Source: Aquimarina aquimarini (GTDB lineage: Bacteria; Bacteroidota; Bacteroidia; Flavobacteriales; Flavobacteriaceae). From it: DNA of 64,000 nucleotides. Shown in pieces: positions 9,047 through 16,788 of this stretch (positions are counted from its first letter, which is position 1; each line of letters opens with the position of its first letter). The position numbers were made by a program, and so were the translations under genes. The notes below the pieces were generated by a model that was not told where the DNA came from, did no database searches, and saw only the letters and a list, made by a program, of their open reading frames with translations. The stretch is from contig NZ_OMKE01000035.1 in NCBI RefSeq assembly GCF_900299535.1, positions 1 through 64,000 on the forward strand. The letters are read 5' to 3'.

Positions 9047-9135
9047 GGGCGCATCCCATTGGGATCGGGCTATTCGCTATATCTTTTGCATTAGGTATCC
9101 CTAACACAAAAGGATGCCGCTACTATCCCTTGCGC
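9047..9135 (-). repeat. Flavobacterial intergenic repeat (GGGATAGTAGCGG...GATATAGCG..ATAGCCCG type)
   Basis: On the minus strand this spacer reads GGGATAGTAGCGGCATCC, then GTTAGGGATACC, then GATATAGCGAATAGCCCG, and ends with the palindrome ATCCCATTGGGAT (9053-9065). Units of this composition are widespread in intergenic regions of flavobacterial genomes, which I recall from family knowledge and could not check here. It occupies almost the whole E2-aminotransferase spacer. Confidence 0.55.
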
Positions 9136-9147
9136 AATTGTTTGTAA

Positions 9148-10464
9148 TTATATTTCTCTACTGCTATCAAAAGCTTCTAGTTCATCTCCTACTTTGCGTA
9201 AAAATGACCCTCCTAAAAATCCATCTACTACCCTGTGATCAAAAGAAAGCGATAAGTACATCATACTTCGTATCGCAATCTCATCTCCTTTTTCTGTAGT
9301 AATCACCTCTGGTCTTTTCTTAATTATACCGAGTGCCAAAATCGCTACTTCGGGTTGATTAATGATGGGTGTGCCCATCAAGCTACCAAAAGTTCCTACA
9401 TTAGAAATAGTAAAGGTGCTTCCTTGTATTTCATCGGGTTTCAGTTTATTATTTCTTGCACTATTTGCCAGATGATTTACACGTTTTGCTAATCCCAATA
9501 AGTTTTTCTCATTGGCATTTTTTACTACAGGAACAATTAAGTTTCCGCTAGGTAGTGCGGTTGCCATACCTACATTAATATCATCATGTACTATAATCTT
9601 TTTGCCATCTACAGATACATTGATCATAGGATACTCCTGAATTGCCTTGGCTACTGCCTCTACAAAAATTGGAGTATAGGTAAGTTTCTCTCCATACTTT
9701 TCCTGAAATGCTACTTTTACCTCATTCCTCCAATTCACAATATTGGTTACATCTACTTCTATATAACTGGTTACATGAGGAGATGTATGCTTAGAATACA
9801 CCATATGATCTGCAATCATTTTGCGCATACGATCCATCTCTACAATACGATCTTTTCCTTCTACAAATGAGATAGGAGGAGCGTTGTATGTTGACTTGGG
9901 TGCTTGTGCCTGTGATTGTGGTCTGCTTGGCAAAGGATGTTTTCTGTTTTTTAGATACTGTACCACATCACTTTTACGAATACGCCCTTCTGCTCCTGTA
10001 CCTACAATACTTTGTAGTTCTTCTACACTCAGGTTCTCTTTTTGGGCAATACTAATGACCAAAGGAGATAAAAACCCATCGTTTACTTCTGAATTTGAAA
10101 GTTGCAGGTTGGGAACATTATTTTTTGCTGATGTTACAACAGCAGGCTTCTCTATTTTTGATGAACCTTCTACTGGTTCACTTTTAGTCTCTTGTTGTTT
10201 TTGATCAGATGATACTGCACTTGCACCTGCATTGATTATTGCAATTACCTGTCCTATCTCTACTACTTCATTAGGTTGATATCGTATTTCTGCAATTACA
10301 CCATTACAAGGAGAAGGCACTTCTGAATCTACTTTGTCTGTAGCTACTTCCAAAATCGTTTCATCCTCTTCTACAGTGTCGCCAACATTCTTCAACCAGT
10401 TAAGAATGGTAGCTTCTGATATACTTTCGCCCATTTTGGGCATTTTTAATTCTACTGTTGCCAT
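9148..10464 (-). CDS. 2-oxo-acid dehydrogenase E2 (dihydrolipoyl acyltransferase)
   Basis: This 438-residue E2 transfers the acyl group from lipoyl-lysine to CoA. It has one lipoyl domain (residues 1-77, lipoyl lysine K44 in 'EVATDKVDSEVP'). A peripheral-subunit-binding domain follows (about 128-175, 'SPLVISIAQKENLSVEELQSIVGTGAEGRIRKSDVVQYL'). The catalytic domain (about 205-438) has 'SFDHRVVDG' with H410 and D414. It forms an operon with the aminotransferase and E1. An AACTA-N8-TAGTT palindrome sits 8 bases before its ATG, suggesting control by the paa TetR regulator. Substrate range is not readable; branched-chain or phenylacetyl groups are both possible. Confidence 0.92.
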   Translation of the reverse strand: MATVELKMPKMGESISEATILNWLKNVGDTVEEDETILEVATDKVDSEVPSPCNGVIAEIRYQPNEVVEIGQVIAIINAGASAVSSDQKQQETKSEPVEGSSKIEKPAVVTSAKNNVPNLQLSNSEVNDGFLSPLVISIAQKENLSVEELQSIVGTGAEGRIRKSDVVQYLKNRKHPLPSRPQSQAQAPKSTYNAPPISFVEGKDRIVEMDRMRKMIADHMVYSKHTSPHVTSYIEVDVTNIVNWRNEVKVAFQEKYGEKLTYTPIFVEAVAKAIQEYPMINVSVDGKKIIVHDDINVGMATALPSGNLIVPVVKNANEKNLLGLAKRVNHLANSARNNKLKPDEIQGSTFTISNVGTFGSLMGTPIINQPEVAILALGIIKKRPEVITTEKGDEIAIRSMMYLSLSFDHRVVDGFLGGSFLRKVGDELEAFDSSREI

Positions 10465-10471
10465 TTTGGTT

Positions 10472-10489
10472 AACTAATGTTTGTTAGTT
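10472..10489. promoter_or_regulatory. Predicted TetR-type operator before E2
   Basis: AACTAATGTTTGTTAGTT matches the palindrome found before paaE (AACTAACGATTGTTAGTT, 22824-22841) at 16 of 18 positions. It lies 8-25 bases upstream of the E2 start codon, so bound regulator would block transcription or initiation. Confidence 0.65.
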
Positions 10490-10539
10490 TAAATATACTT
10501 CTTTTTTATTTTACCTCTTTTGTACACCATCTCGTGAAT

Positions 10540-11136
10540 TTACTTTTGTTTAAATTCTTCTAGTGTTTTATAAAATGCTTCTTGTGTTTCTCTGTTTTCA
10601 GGAACTTCTCTTAGCGGTTCTACTTCTTTTAATGATTCATAGCAATCTGTGGGTAGTTGCTGGTATAGTTTTGTTCCTTTAGTTTTCCATGCGATCATTT
10701 CATCACTTACCGCTTTGATTACTTTTGCAGGGTTGCCTACAATCAGACTTCGTTTTTCAAATACCGTTTTTGCTTTTACAAATGACATTGCTCCTACGAT
10801 ACATTCGTCTCCGATTTCTGCATCATCCATAATAACTGTATTCATACCAATCAGGCAATTACGTCCAAGATTAGCTCCGTGGATTACAGCACCATGTCCC
10901 ACATGTGCACTTTCTTTAAGTACAATTGATTTACCTGGAAACATATGTACGGTACAGTTTTCCTGCACATTCACTCCATCTTCCAAAATAATTCCTCCCC
11001 AGTCTCCACGTATGGCAGCACCAGGTCCTATGTAACAATTTTTGCCAATAATCACATTGCCAGTTACTGCGGCTAATGGATGCACAAAACTGCTTTGGTG
11101 TACTACGGGTATATATCCTTTGAAAGAGTAAATCAT
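10540..11136 (-). CDS. paaY: PaaY-like hexapeptide-repeat thioesterase / gamma-carbonic-anhydrase fold
   Basis: This 198-residue left-handed beta-helix protein has hexapeptide repeats from about residue 12 to 140 ('VHPLAAVTGNVIIGKNCYIGPGAAIRGDWG', 'HVGHGAVIHGANLGRNCLIGMNTVIMDDAEIGDECIVGAMSFV'). The metal-binding His positions of the gamma-carbonic-anhydrase family are visible in 'HVGHGAVIHG'. The helical tail 'KLYQQLPTDCYESL' is the feature that separates PaaY from plain carbonic anhydrases. PaaY hydrolyses dead-end ring-hydroxylated CoA thioesters in the phenylacetate pathway. It sits between the second crotonase and E2, in line with the pathway. Confidence 0.88.
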   Translation of the reverse strand: MIYSFKGYIPVVHQSSFVHPLAAVTGNVIIGKNCYIGPGAAIRGDWGGIILEDGVNVQENCTVHMFPGKSIVLKESAHVGHGAVIHGANLGRNCLIGMNTVIMDDAEIGDECIVGAMSFVKAKTVFEKRSLIVGNPAKVIKAVSDEMIAWKTKGTKLYQQLPTDCYESLKEVEPLREVPENRETQEAFYKTLEEFKQK

Positions 11137-11190
11137 TGTTAAATATTAAATTATAAATGTAAAACACTAAAGTAGTATTCGTCTTCTTTC

Positions 11191-11220
11191 TTATTTATCA
11201 TTTTTCGGTTTTTAATTTCT
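11191..11220. repeat. Spacer motif TTATTTATCA...CGGTTTT (copy 1)
   Basis: The spacer between the crotonase and paaY genes contains TTATTTATCATTTTTCGGTTTTT. Related words occur in the paaJ-paaI spacer (16280-16320) and the paaH-paaG spacer (18005-18060). Confidence 0.4.
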
Positions 11221-11223
11221 TAG

Positions 11224-11976
11224 TTACTTAAACCTCTTCAATGTTTCTTTGGTGAAATCACTTAGTACCAATCTACCACTGATTACAGCTCTATCTGCCA
11301 ATAGGGTATCCCAATCTTCTGTTCCTTTCCAAAAGGCTTCTTTCATCTCTTTCATTGCTTCAGGATTATACGTACATAAGTGTTCTGCAAAAGCTTTTAC
11401 CTCGGCATCTAATGTCTCTATATCTTCAAAAACTTTGGTAAACAACCCTTTATCTCTTGCCCATTCTGCGTCATAAAACGAATTGGCATCAATAGCTATC
11501 TGTGTCATTGCAGATAATCCTATTTTACGCTCTACGGCAGGTCCTACTACAAATGGCCCTATCCCTACGTTAAGTTCACTTAGTTTTATCGATGCATACT
11601 TTGTAGCCATACAGTAATCTGTTGCAGAAGCTAATCCTACGCCTCCTCCAACAGTTTTACCTTGTACTCGCCCAATAATAAACTTCGGACATTTACGCAT
11701 TGCATTGATCACATTGGCAAAGCCAGAGAAAAACACTTTTCCTGTTTCTGCATCATTGATATTGATCAGTTCTTTAAAACTTGCTCCTGCACAAAAAGTT
11801 CTGTCTCGTCCACTTTTTAATACAATTACCTTGATAGCATCATTGGTACCAGCATCAGTAATTGTTTGTGCTAATTTTGCCAAAATATCTCCTGGCAAGG
11901 AATTATGAGCAGGATGAAAAAACTCAATGGTTCCTACCTGATTTTCTACTGTTATATTTACGTATGGTTGTGTCAT
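11224..11976 (-). CDS. Enoyl-CoA hydratase/isomerase family protein (second crotonase of the paa block)
   Basis: This crotonase-fold protein is about 250 residues long, with the oxyanion-hole segments 'TFCAGASFKEL' and 'VQGKTVGGGVGLASATDY'. The second catalytic Glu position is kept in 'KLSELNVGIGPFVVGP'. The position of the first hydratase Glu is not Glu in 'GGGVGLA', so isomerase-like or altered chemistry is possible. By elimination it may do the PaaF step (2,3-dehydroadipyl-CoA hydration), but that is an inference. An in-frame ATG at 11985 lies inside a REP-like palindrome. The ATG at 11976 (MTQPYVNITVEN) gives a family-typical N-terminus, so I prefer it. Confidence 0.8.
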   Translation of the reverse strand: MTQPYVNITVENQVGTIEFFHPAHNSLPGDILAKLAQTITDAGTNDAIKVIVLKSGRDRTFCAGASFKELININDAETGKVFFSGFANVINAMRKCPKFIIGRVQGKTVGGGVGLASATDYCMATKYASIKLSELNVGIGPFVVGPAVERKIGLSAMTQIAIDANSFYDAEWARDKGLFTKVFEDIETLDAEVKAFAEHLCTYNPEAMKEMKEAFWKGTEDWDTLLADRAVISGRLVLSDFTKETLKRFK

Positions 11977-11983
11977 TACTTGC

Positions 11984-12003
11984 ATTCCCGCATAGGCGGA
12001 AAT
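11984..12003. repeat. REP-like palindrome, left flank of the GIY-YIG cassette
   Basis: ATTCCCGC-ATAG-GCGGAAAT is a 20-base imperfect palindrome (one mismatch). It has the same length, the same ATTCCCG start and the same 4-base loop as the palindrome at 12366-12385. The two enclose the GIY-YIG gene. Confidence 0.7.
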
Positions 12004-12037
12004 CTTATTATTTTAATTCTACATTATTTTTAAATAG

Positions 12038-12331
12038 CTATTCTCTCAAATTATTACTTAAATCAATCCAATTTAAGTTTCCTTTTTTGATCACTTTTAT
12101 TTTCCATTCCCGATTCCATTTTTTCATTCTCTTTTCTCGGGTATATGCTTCATCTTTTGTTTCATAATTCTCAAAATACACCAGTTTATTGAGATTATAT
12201 CTTGCTGAAAATGTTGTTGGATGCGCTTTATTTTTATGTTGTTGTATCCTTCTTTTCAAATTTTTAGTTACTCCAATATAAAGAACCCCATTAGGTTTAT
12301 TTGTTATTATATAGACGCTCCAAACTATCAT
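12038..12331 (-). CDS. Single-domain GIY-YIG nuclease
   Basis: This 97-residue stand-alone GIY-YIG domain (UPF0213-like) has VYI (6-8) and LYIGVT (17-22) forming the motif, Arg in 'NLKRRIQQHK' (R27/R28) and His H32. Downstream are a Glu in 'YTREKRMKKW' and the closing 'NREWKIKVI'. Such small proteins are putative structure-specific endonucleases. Here it interrupts the otherwise continuous paa block between paaZ and the second crotonase, in the same orientation. It is enclosed by two 20-base palindromes 362 bases apart. This looks like an inserted cassette, similar in logic to REP elements with their own nuclease. No role in phenylacetate catabolism is expected. Confidence 0.9.
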   Translation of the reverse strand: MIVWSVYIITNKPNGVLYIGVTKNLKRRIQQHKNKAHPTTFSARYNLNKLVYFENYETKDEAYTREKRMKKWNREWKIKVIKKGNLNWIDLSNNLRE

Positions 12332-12365
12332 TTAATTATAAAACTCTCATTCTTTCATAGTTTAG

Positions 12366-12385
12366 ATTCCCGTCTCCACGGGAAT
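12366..12385. repeat. REP-like palindrome, right flank of the GIY-YIG cassette
   Basis: ATTCCCGT-CTCC-ACGGGAAT is a perfect 8-bp-arm palindrome. It abuts the 16-bp hairpin that ends paaZ (12385-12422), and with 11984-12003 it brackets the nuclease gene. Confidence 0.75.
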
Positions 12386-12422
12386 TTTTCACAGTTTGGG
12401 TAATATCCCAAACTGTGAAAAA
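12385..12422. terminator. Perfect 16-bp hairpin overlapping the paaZ stop codon
   Basis: The arms TTTTTCACAGTTTGGG and CCCAAACTGTGAAAAA are exact complements around the 6-base loop TAATAT. On the minus strand the first arm encodes the end of PaaZ (F-S-Q-F-G), and the stop codon (12391-12389) lies in the second arm. No T-run follows immediately, so its role as a terminator or attenuator is uncertain. The structure itself is clear. Confidence 0.6.
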
Positions 12423-14896
12423 TGATGATTTAAATGTTTTCTTTCTAGTAAATACCATTCATATTTATTCAATTCTCCAAAAACAATATTATTTAGTTTT
12501 GCTTCGGGATTTTCTTTGAAATATGTTTTGTATTCTTCTCTTGCTTCGTTCAGTTTTGTGATAGCCGTTTCCAGATCAGCGTGTTTTAATTCTTCTAGCA
12601 CTCCTTTTTTGAGCAGTGGAAAATCTGTATTCTTAGGAAATGGCTCATAATTATATAAGCTGTTATGTACTTTATCCAGAATTTTTTCTGGAGTAGCAAT
12701 TTCAAAATCCTGATGTTCTCCTGATGCTATTTTATAAGTATACTCCAAATGCTCAATCATATGCTGCGCTGTCATGATACCCCATTCTGGTTTGGTTTCT
12801 GCTGTTAACTTATACAAACATTCTTCGATTTTTGCTTCAGTCATTTCTACCAGTGTGGTTTGTTTTTTCTGTACCATTGTTAGAATCGTGGCAATTGCTA
12901 CCAACTCATCTTCTGCATCAAAAACCTCAACAAACCATTTTACAATTCCGCTAGGGTGTTCTGCACTTGCTACATCACGATCTACTTTTTGCTTACAGGT
13001 CAATCGTACATATACTGTATCATTATGATAGATTGGTCGTAAGAATCTACATTCTTCCAGTCCATAATTTGCTGCTACTGGCCCTTTATTAGGGTATACG
13101 AATAATCCTGCTGCGGCAGCCAAGATAAAGTACCCGTGTGCTGTACGCTTCTCAAAAATGCTTCCTTCTAGTGATGTAATATCAGTATGGGCATAGAAAT
13201 GATCCCAAGTAAGGTTTGCAAAACTGATAATATCTGTATCGGTTACTGTACGTTTATGTGTTTTGATAGACATTCCAGGCTCGATATCCTCCCAATGATA
13301 TGAGAATGGATGGTTTTCTGATTCTTTATATGCTGCGTTTGCCTGATAAATTCCTGTTACCTCTGTAAGTGTGGTTGGAGTTCCTTGTATCGCACAACGT
13401 TGCATATAGTGTTTTATTCCTCGCATTCCTCCCATTTCTTCACCTCCACCAGCACGCCCTGGTCCTCCGTGGGTCAATAATGGCAATGGCGAGCCATGAC
13501 CTGTACTTTGTTTTGCGTTTTCTCTATTTCCTACCAAAATACGACCATGGTGAGATGCTGCTCCCACAATATAATCTCTGGCAATAGTATCATCATAGGT
13601 AAAGATTGAGGATACCAATGATCCTTTACCCATTTGAGATAATGTAATGGCATCGTCTAGGGTATCGTATGGCATTATTGTAGATACTGGGCCAAATGCT
13701 TCGATCTCATGAACACCATTATTCTTAAAGGGCTGATCTTCTCTAAGCAATACTGGGCTTACAAAAGCACCTTTCTGTGCGTCTGCCCCAATGGTTTCTA
13801 TTGTATCTAAATCTCCATAAACTATTTGTGCAGTTTTGGCAATTTGAGTTACATTATTTCTAAAGCTTTCTACTTGTTGCTTACTTGCCAGAGCTCCCAT
13901 CCGTACTTCTTTGAGCCTTGGGTCTCCTATAGTTACTTTGTCTAATTGTTGCCCTAATGCTATCTGTACATCTTCTACCAATTCTGATGGTACAATTATT
14001 CTACGTATCGCAGTACATTTTTGACCAGATTTTACGGTCATTTCTTTTCGTACTTCTTTGATAAACAAATTAAACTCTGGTGTGCCTGGTATTGCATCTT
14101 TTGCAAGAATAGAAGCATTTAATGAATCTGCTTCCATTGTAAAAGGTACAGATTCTTCTATCAGCCTTGGGTGTGATTTTAATAATCTTCCTGTGTGAGC
14201 TGACCCTGTAAAGGTAACTACATCCTGAGATTCTACTGTATCTAGAATCGTTTTGGTCATACCACTAAGCAACTGTAATGACCCTTCTGGTAATATTCCA
14301 GAATCTATAATAACACGTACTACCGCTTCTGTAAGATATGCTGTTTGTGGTGCTGGTAATACTACCGCAGGCATTCCTGCCATCCAGTTAACTGCACATT
14401 TCTCTAACATCCCCCAGATAGGAAAATTGAAGGCATTGATATGTACTGCTACTCCTGTTTTGGGTACCAAAATGTGATGTGCCATAAATCTACCTCCACG
14501 AGATAGATCTATTGGATCACCTTCTACATGGTAGGACTGATTAGGAAACAATTTACGCAAGGATGCATTGGCAAAAAGATTCCCAAATCCTCCTTCTATA
14601 TCAATCCAGCTATCTACTCTGGTAGCTCCCGAGCGATAACTCAATTCATAAAATTCTTCTTTGCGTTTGGTAAGATATAATGCTAGTTTTTTGAGCATAT
14701 TACCTCGTTGCTGAAAGGTCATCTTTCTAATTATCTCTCCACCTTTGGTTCTACCGTATTGTAATACTTCTGGTATATCCAATCCTTTAGTCGTAGATTC
14801 TCCAATAACTTCTCCTGTTACGGCATCATGCATGATAATACCATCTCCAGAACCCGAAGTCCATTTTCCGTTTATGTAGCTTTCTAGTTTTTTCAT
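12389..14896 (-). CDS. paaZ: PaaZ: oxepin-CoA hydrolase / semialdehyde dehydrogenase with extra C-terminal domain
   Basis: This 835-residue enzyme opens the oxepin-CoA ring and oxidises the resulting semialdehyde. The aldehyde dehydrogenase domain (about 1-520) has E255 in 'MEADSLN' and the nucleophile C294 in 'SGQKCTAIRR'. The MaoC-type hydratase domain (about 530-680) has D565 and H570 in 'WDHFYAH', matching the D561/H566 pair known for E. coli PaaZ. E. coli PaaZ ends near 681. Here about 150 residues follow, with 'EWGIMTAQHMIEHLEY' and a closing 'HLNHHFSQFG', which look like a DinB/DUF1569-type helical domain (inference). The last codons form half of a perfect hairpin. Confidence 0.93.
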   Translation of the reverse strand: MKKLESYINGKWTSGSGDGIIMHDAVTGEVIGESTTKGLDIPEVLQYGRTKGGEIIRKMTFQQRGNMLKKLALYLTKRKEEFYELSYRSGATRVDSWIDIEGGFGNLFANASLRKLFPNQSYHVEGDPIDLSRGGRFMAHHILVPKTGVAVHINAFNFPIWGMLEKCAVNWMAGMPAVVLPAPQTAYLTEAVVRVIIDSGILPEGSLQLLSGMTKTILDTVESQDVVTFTGSAHTGRLLKSHPRLIEESVPFTMEADSLNASILAKDAIPGTPEFNLFIKEVRKEMTVKSGQKCTAIRRIIVPSELVEDVQIALGQQLDKVTIGDPRLKEVRMGALASKQQVESFRNNVTQIAKTAQIVYGDLDTIETIGADAQKGAFVSPVLLREDQPFKNNGVHEIEAFGPVSTIMPYDTLDDAITLSQMGKGSLVSSIFTYDDTIARDYIVGAASHHGRILVGNRENAKQSTGHGSPLPLLTHGGPGRAGGGEEMGGMRGIKHYMQRCAIQGTPTTLTEVTGIYQANAAYKESENHPFSYHWEDIEPGMSIKTHKRTVTDTDIISFANLTWDHFYAHTDITSLEGSIFEKRTAHGYFILAAAAGLFVYPNKGPVAANYGLEECRFLRPIYHNDTVYVRLTCKQKVDRDVASAEHPSGIVKWFVEVFDAEDELVAIATILTMVQKKQTTLVEMTEAKIEECLYKLTAETKPEWGIMTAQHMIEHLEYTYKIASGEHQDFEIATPEKILDKVHNSLYNYEPFPKNTDFPLLKKGVLEELKHADLETAITKLNEAREEYKTYFKENPEAKLNNIVFGELNKYEWYLLERKHLNHHFSQFGILPKL

Positions 14897-15010
14897 ACTC
14901 TAACCCCTTGATCCTCTATAGAGGAGTGTACTTGGGTATTTTATATTATACTTTCTATTATAACCTCTAGTCGATACTAGAGTAACAAACAATAGTTCTA
15001 AAATTACTTA

Positions 15011-16222
15011 CTATATATTCACATTTTCAATTACTGCTGCATATCCTTGCCCTACACCAACACACATCGTGATCAATGCATATCGCTTGTTTTGTTCTTG
15101 TAATTCTAAAGCAGCAGAATATGCAATTCTAGCTCCTGTAACTCCCAGTGGGTGTCCTATAGCGATAGATCCCCCGTTAGGGTTTATTCTTGGGTCATTA
15201 TCTGCCAATCCCCATTCTCTAATACATGCTAATGCTTGTGATGCAAAGGCTTCATTAAGTTCTATCACATCAACATCATCCATTGTAATCCCTGCTTTTT
15301 CTAATGCTTTATTAGATGCCTGAACTGGTCCAATCCCCATAATTCTAGGTTCTACTCCTACTACAGCAGAGCTTACTATTCTGGCTAATGGTTTTAGGTT
15401 GTATTTTTTAACTGCATCTTCTGAGGCTACAATGGTAGCAGCTGCTCCATCATTTAACCCTGAAGAGTTTCCTGCAGTTACACTCCCATCTTTTTTGAAC
15501 GCAGGGCGTAATTTTGCTAATATTTCTTTGGTGGTGGTTGGTTTTACAAACTCATCATTAGAGAAAAGGATGGGATCTTTTTTACGCTGTGGAATCTCTA
15601 CAGTCGTTATTTCTTTTGCTAGTCTCCCTGATTTTTGGGCATTGGTCGCTTTCATTTGACTCCAATGAGCAAAAGCATCCTGATCTTCTCTAGAGATATT
15701 GTATTTCTCTACCAGATTTTCTGCAGTATTCCCCATACCGTCTGTACCGTATAGTTCATCCATTTTTTTGTTTACAAATCTCCATCCAAAACTAGAATCA
15801 TACATCTTTGAATCATTACCGAAGGCTGATGATGGTTTTGCTATTACATATGGACCCCGCGTCATATTCTCTACTCCTCCAGAGATAAACAAATCTCCGT
15901 CTCCTGCTTTGATGGCTCTATTGGCATGGATTATTGCTGATAATCCTGAGCTGCATAAACGATTCACAGTTTCTCCTGGAACTGTATAAGGTAATCCTGC
16001 TAATAATGCCGACATTCTTGCTACATTACGATTATCTTCACCTGCTTGATTAGCACACCCCATAATGACATCATCATAGGCTTCTTTTGGAATATCAGGA
16101 TTATTTTCTATTAATTTTTCTATTACCAAAGCTCCTAAATCATCAGTACGTACTGCTGATAATGTTCCTTTATAGCTCCCTATTGGAGTACGAACTCCGT
16201 CTATGATGTATGCGTCTTTCAA
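15011..16222 (-). CDS. paaJ: PaaJ: 3-oxoadipyl-CoA / 3-oxo-5,6-dehydrosuberyl-CoA thiolase
   Basis: This thiolase of about 403 residues cleaves the oxo-acyl-CoA intermediates of the phenylacetate pathway to acetyl-CoA. The nucleophile Cys lies in 'VNRLCSSGLSAI'. The 'NGGSIAIGHPLGVTGAR' His motif and the second Cys in 'ITMCVGVGQGYA' are present. I place the start at a TTG codon (16222), because it gives MKDAYIIDGVRTPIG, the normal beginning of PaaJ proteins. The reading frame stays open upstream only through a TTG at 16258 and an unnatural leader. It is flanked by paaI (upstream) and paaZ (downstream). Confidence 0.9.
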   Translation of the reverse strand: MKDAYIIDGVRTPIGSYKGTLSAVRTDDLGALVIEKLIENNPDIPKEAYDDVIMGCANQAGEDNRNVARMSALLAGLPYTVPGETVNRLCSSGLSAIIHANRAIKAGDGDLFISGGVENMTRGPYVIAKPSSAFGNDSKMYDSSFGWRFVNKKMDELYGTDGMGNTAENLVEKYNISREDQDAFAHWSQMKATNAQKSGRLAKEITTVEIPQRKKDPILFSNDEFVKPTTTKEILAKLRPAFKKDGSVTAGNSSGLNDGAAATIVASEDAVKKYNLKPLARIVSSAVVGVEPRIMGIGPVQASNKALEKAGITMDDVDVIELNEAFASQALACIREWGLADNDPRINPNGGSIAIGHPLGVTGARIAYSAALELQEQNKRYALITMCVGVGQGYAAVIENVNI

Positions 16223-16279
16223 AATTTTAAATTTTAGAATGTAAAATCTATAACTCAAAAGCAGTATCTATCCACTTTT

Positions 16280-16320
16280 TTATTTATCATTTTACATTTA
16301 GCGGTTTTACATTTTATTTC
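16280..16320. repeat. Spacer motif TTATTTATCA...CGGTTTT (copy 2)
   Basis: The paaJ-paaI spacer repeats the words TTATTTATCATTTT and ACATTTAGCGGTTTTACATT. AATGTAAAAT at the other end of the spacer (16239-16248) is partly complementary, so the spacer can fold on itself. Confidence 0.4.
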
Positions 16321-16739
16321 TCCCAGTCTTTGCTGGTTCTATACACTACTCCTTTAAAGAGTGCTACTATATCATCTCCTCTTTTTACTTCTACAATATT
16401 AAATCCTACTCTGGTTTTAATAATATCTGTAACAGCTTCTGCGGTAATATAATCTCCTTCTTCTAACGCTTCGATATGATTGATCGAAGTTTCTATAGAT
16501 ACTGCATACTTACCGTGTGTATTGGCAGAAAAACCAAAGGCTGTATCTGCCAGGCTGTACGAAATCCCTCCATGTGCTTTGCTCATACTATTGAGCATTT
16601 CTTTTCTTATGGTCATTCCTACTTTACATCTTCCCTTTTCTACATCAAGAATTTCAACACCTAGCCATTGACTAAACGGGTCTTGACTGAGCATTTGTTC
16701 AGGAATGAGTTTTGAAGGAACAGGTTTGAGGTCTTTCAT
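16314..16739 (-). CDS. paaI: PaaI: hotdog-fold acyl-CoA thioesterase
   Basis: This 141-residue hotdog thioesterase hydrolyses hydroxyphenylacetyl-CoA and related side products, releasing trapped CoA. The family motif 'SKAHGGISYSLADTAFGFSANTHG' (about residues 53-76) carries the catalytic Asp/Gly region of the PaaI group. Length is normal. The 3' end lies 91 bases before the paaJ TTG start and the gene follows paaH on the same strand. The ATG at 16739 is preceded by an AT-rich spacer. Confidence is high from motif plus operon position. Confidence 0.9.
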   Translation of the reverse strand: MKDLKPVPSKLIPEQMLSQDPFSQWLGVEILDVEKGRCKVGMTIRKEMLNSMSKAHGGISYSLADTAFGFSANTHGKYAVSIETSINHIEALEEGDYITAEAVTDIIKTRVGFNIVEVKRGDDIVALFKGVVYRTSKDWEK

Positions 16740-16788
16740 TTATTTATTTTTATTCTATATTTATTTTTTAATCCTTATTCATCTCCCT

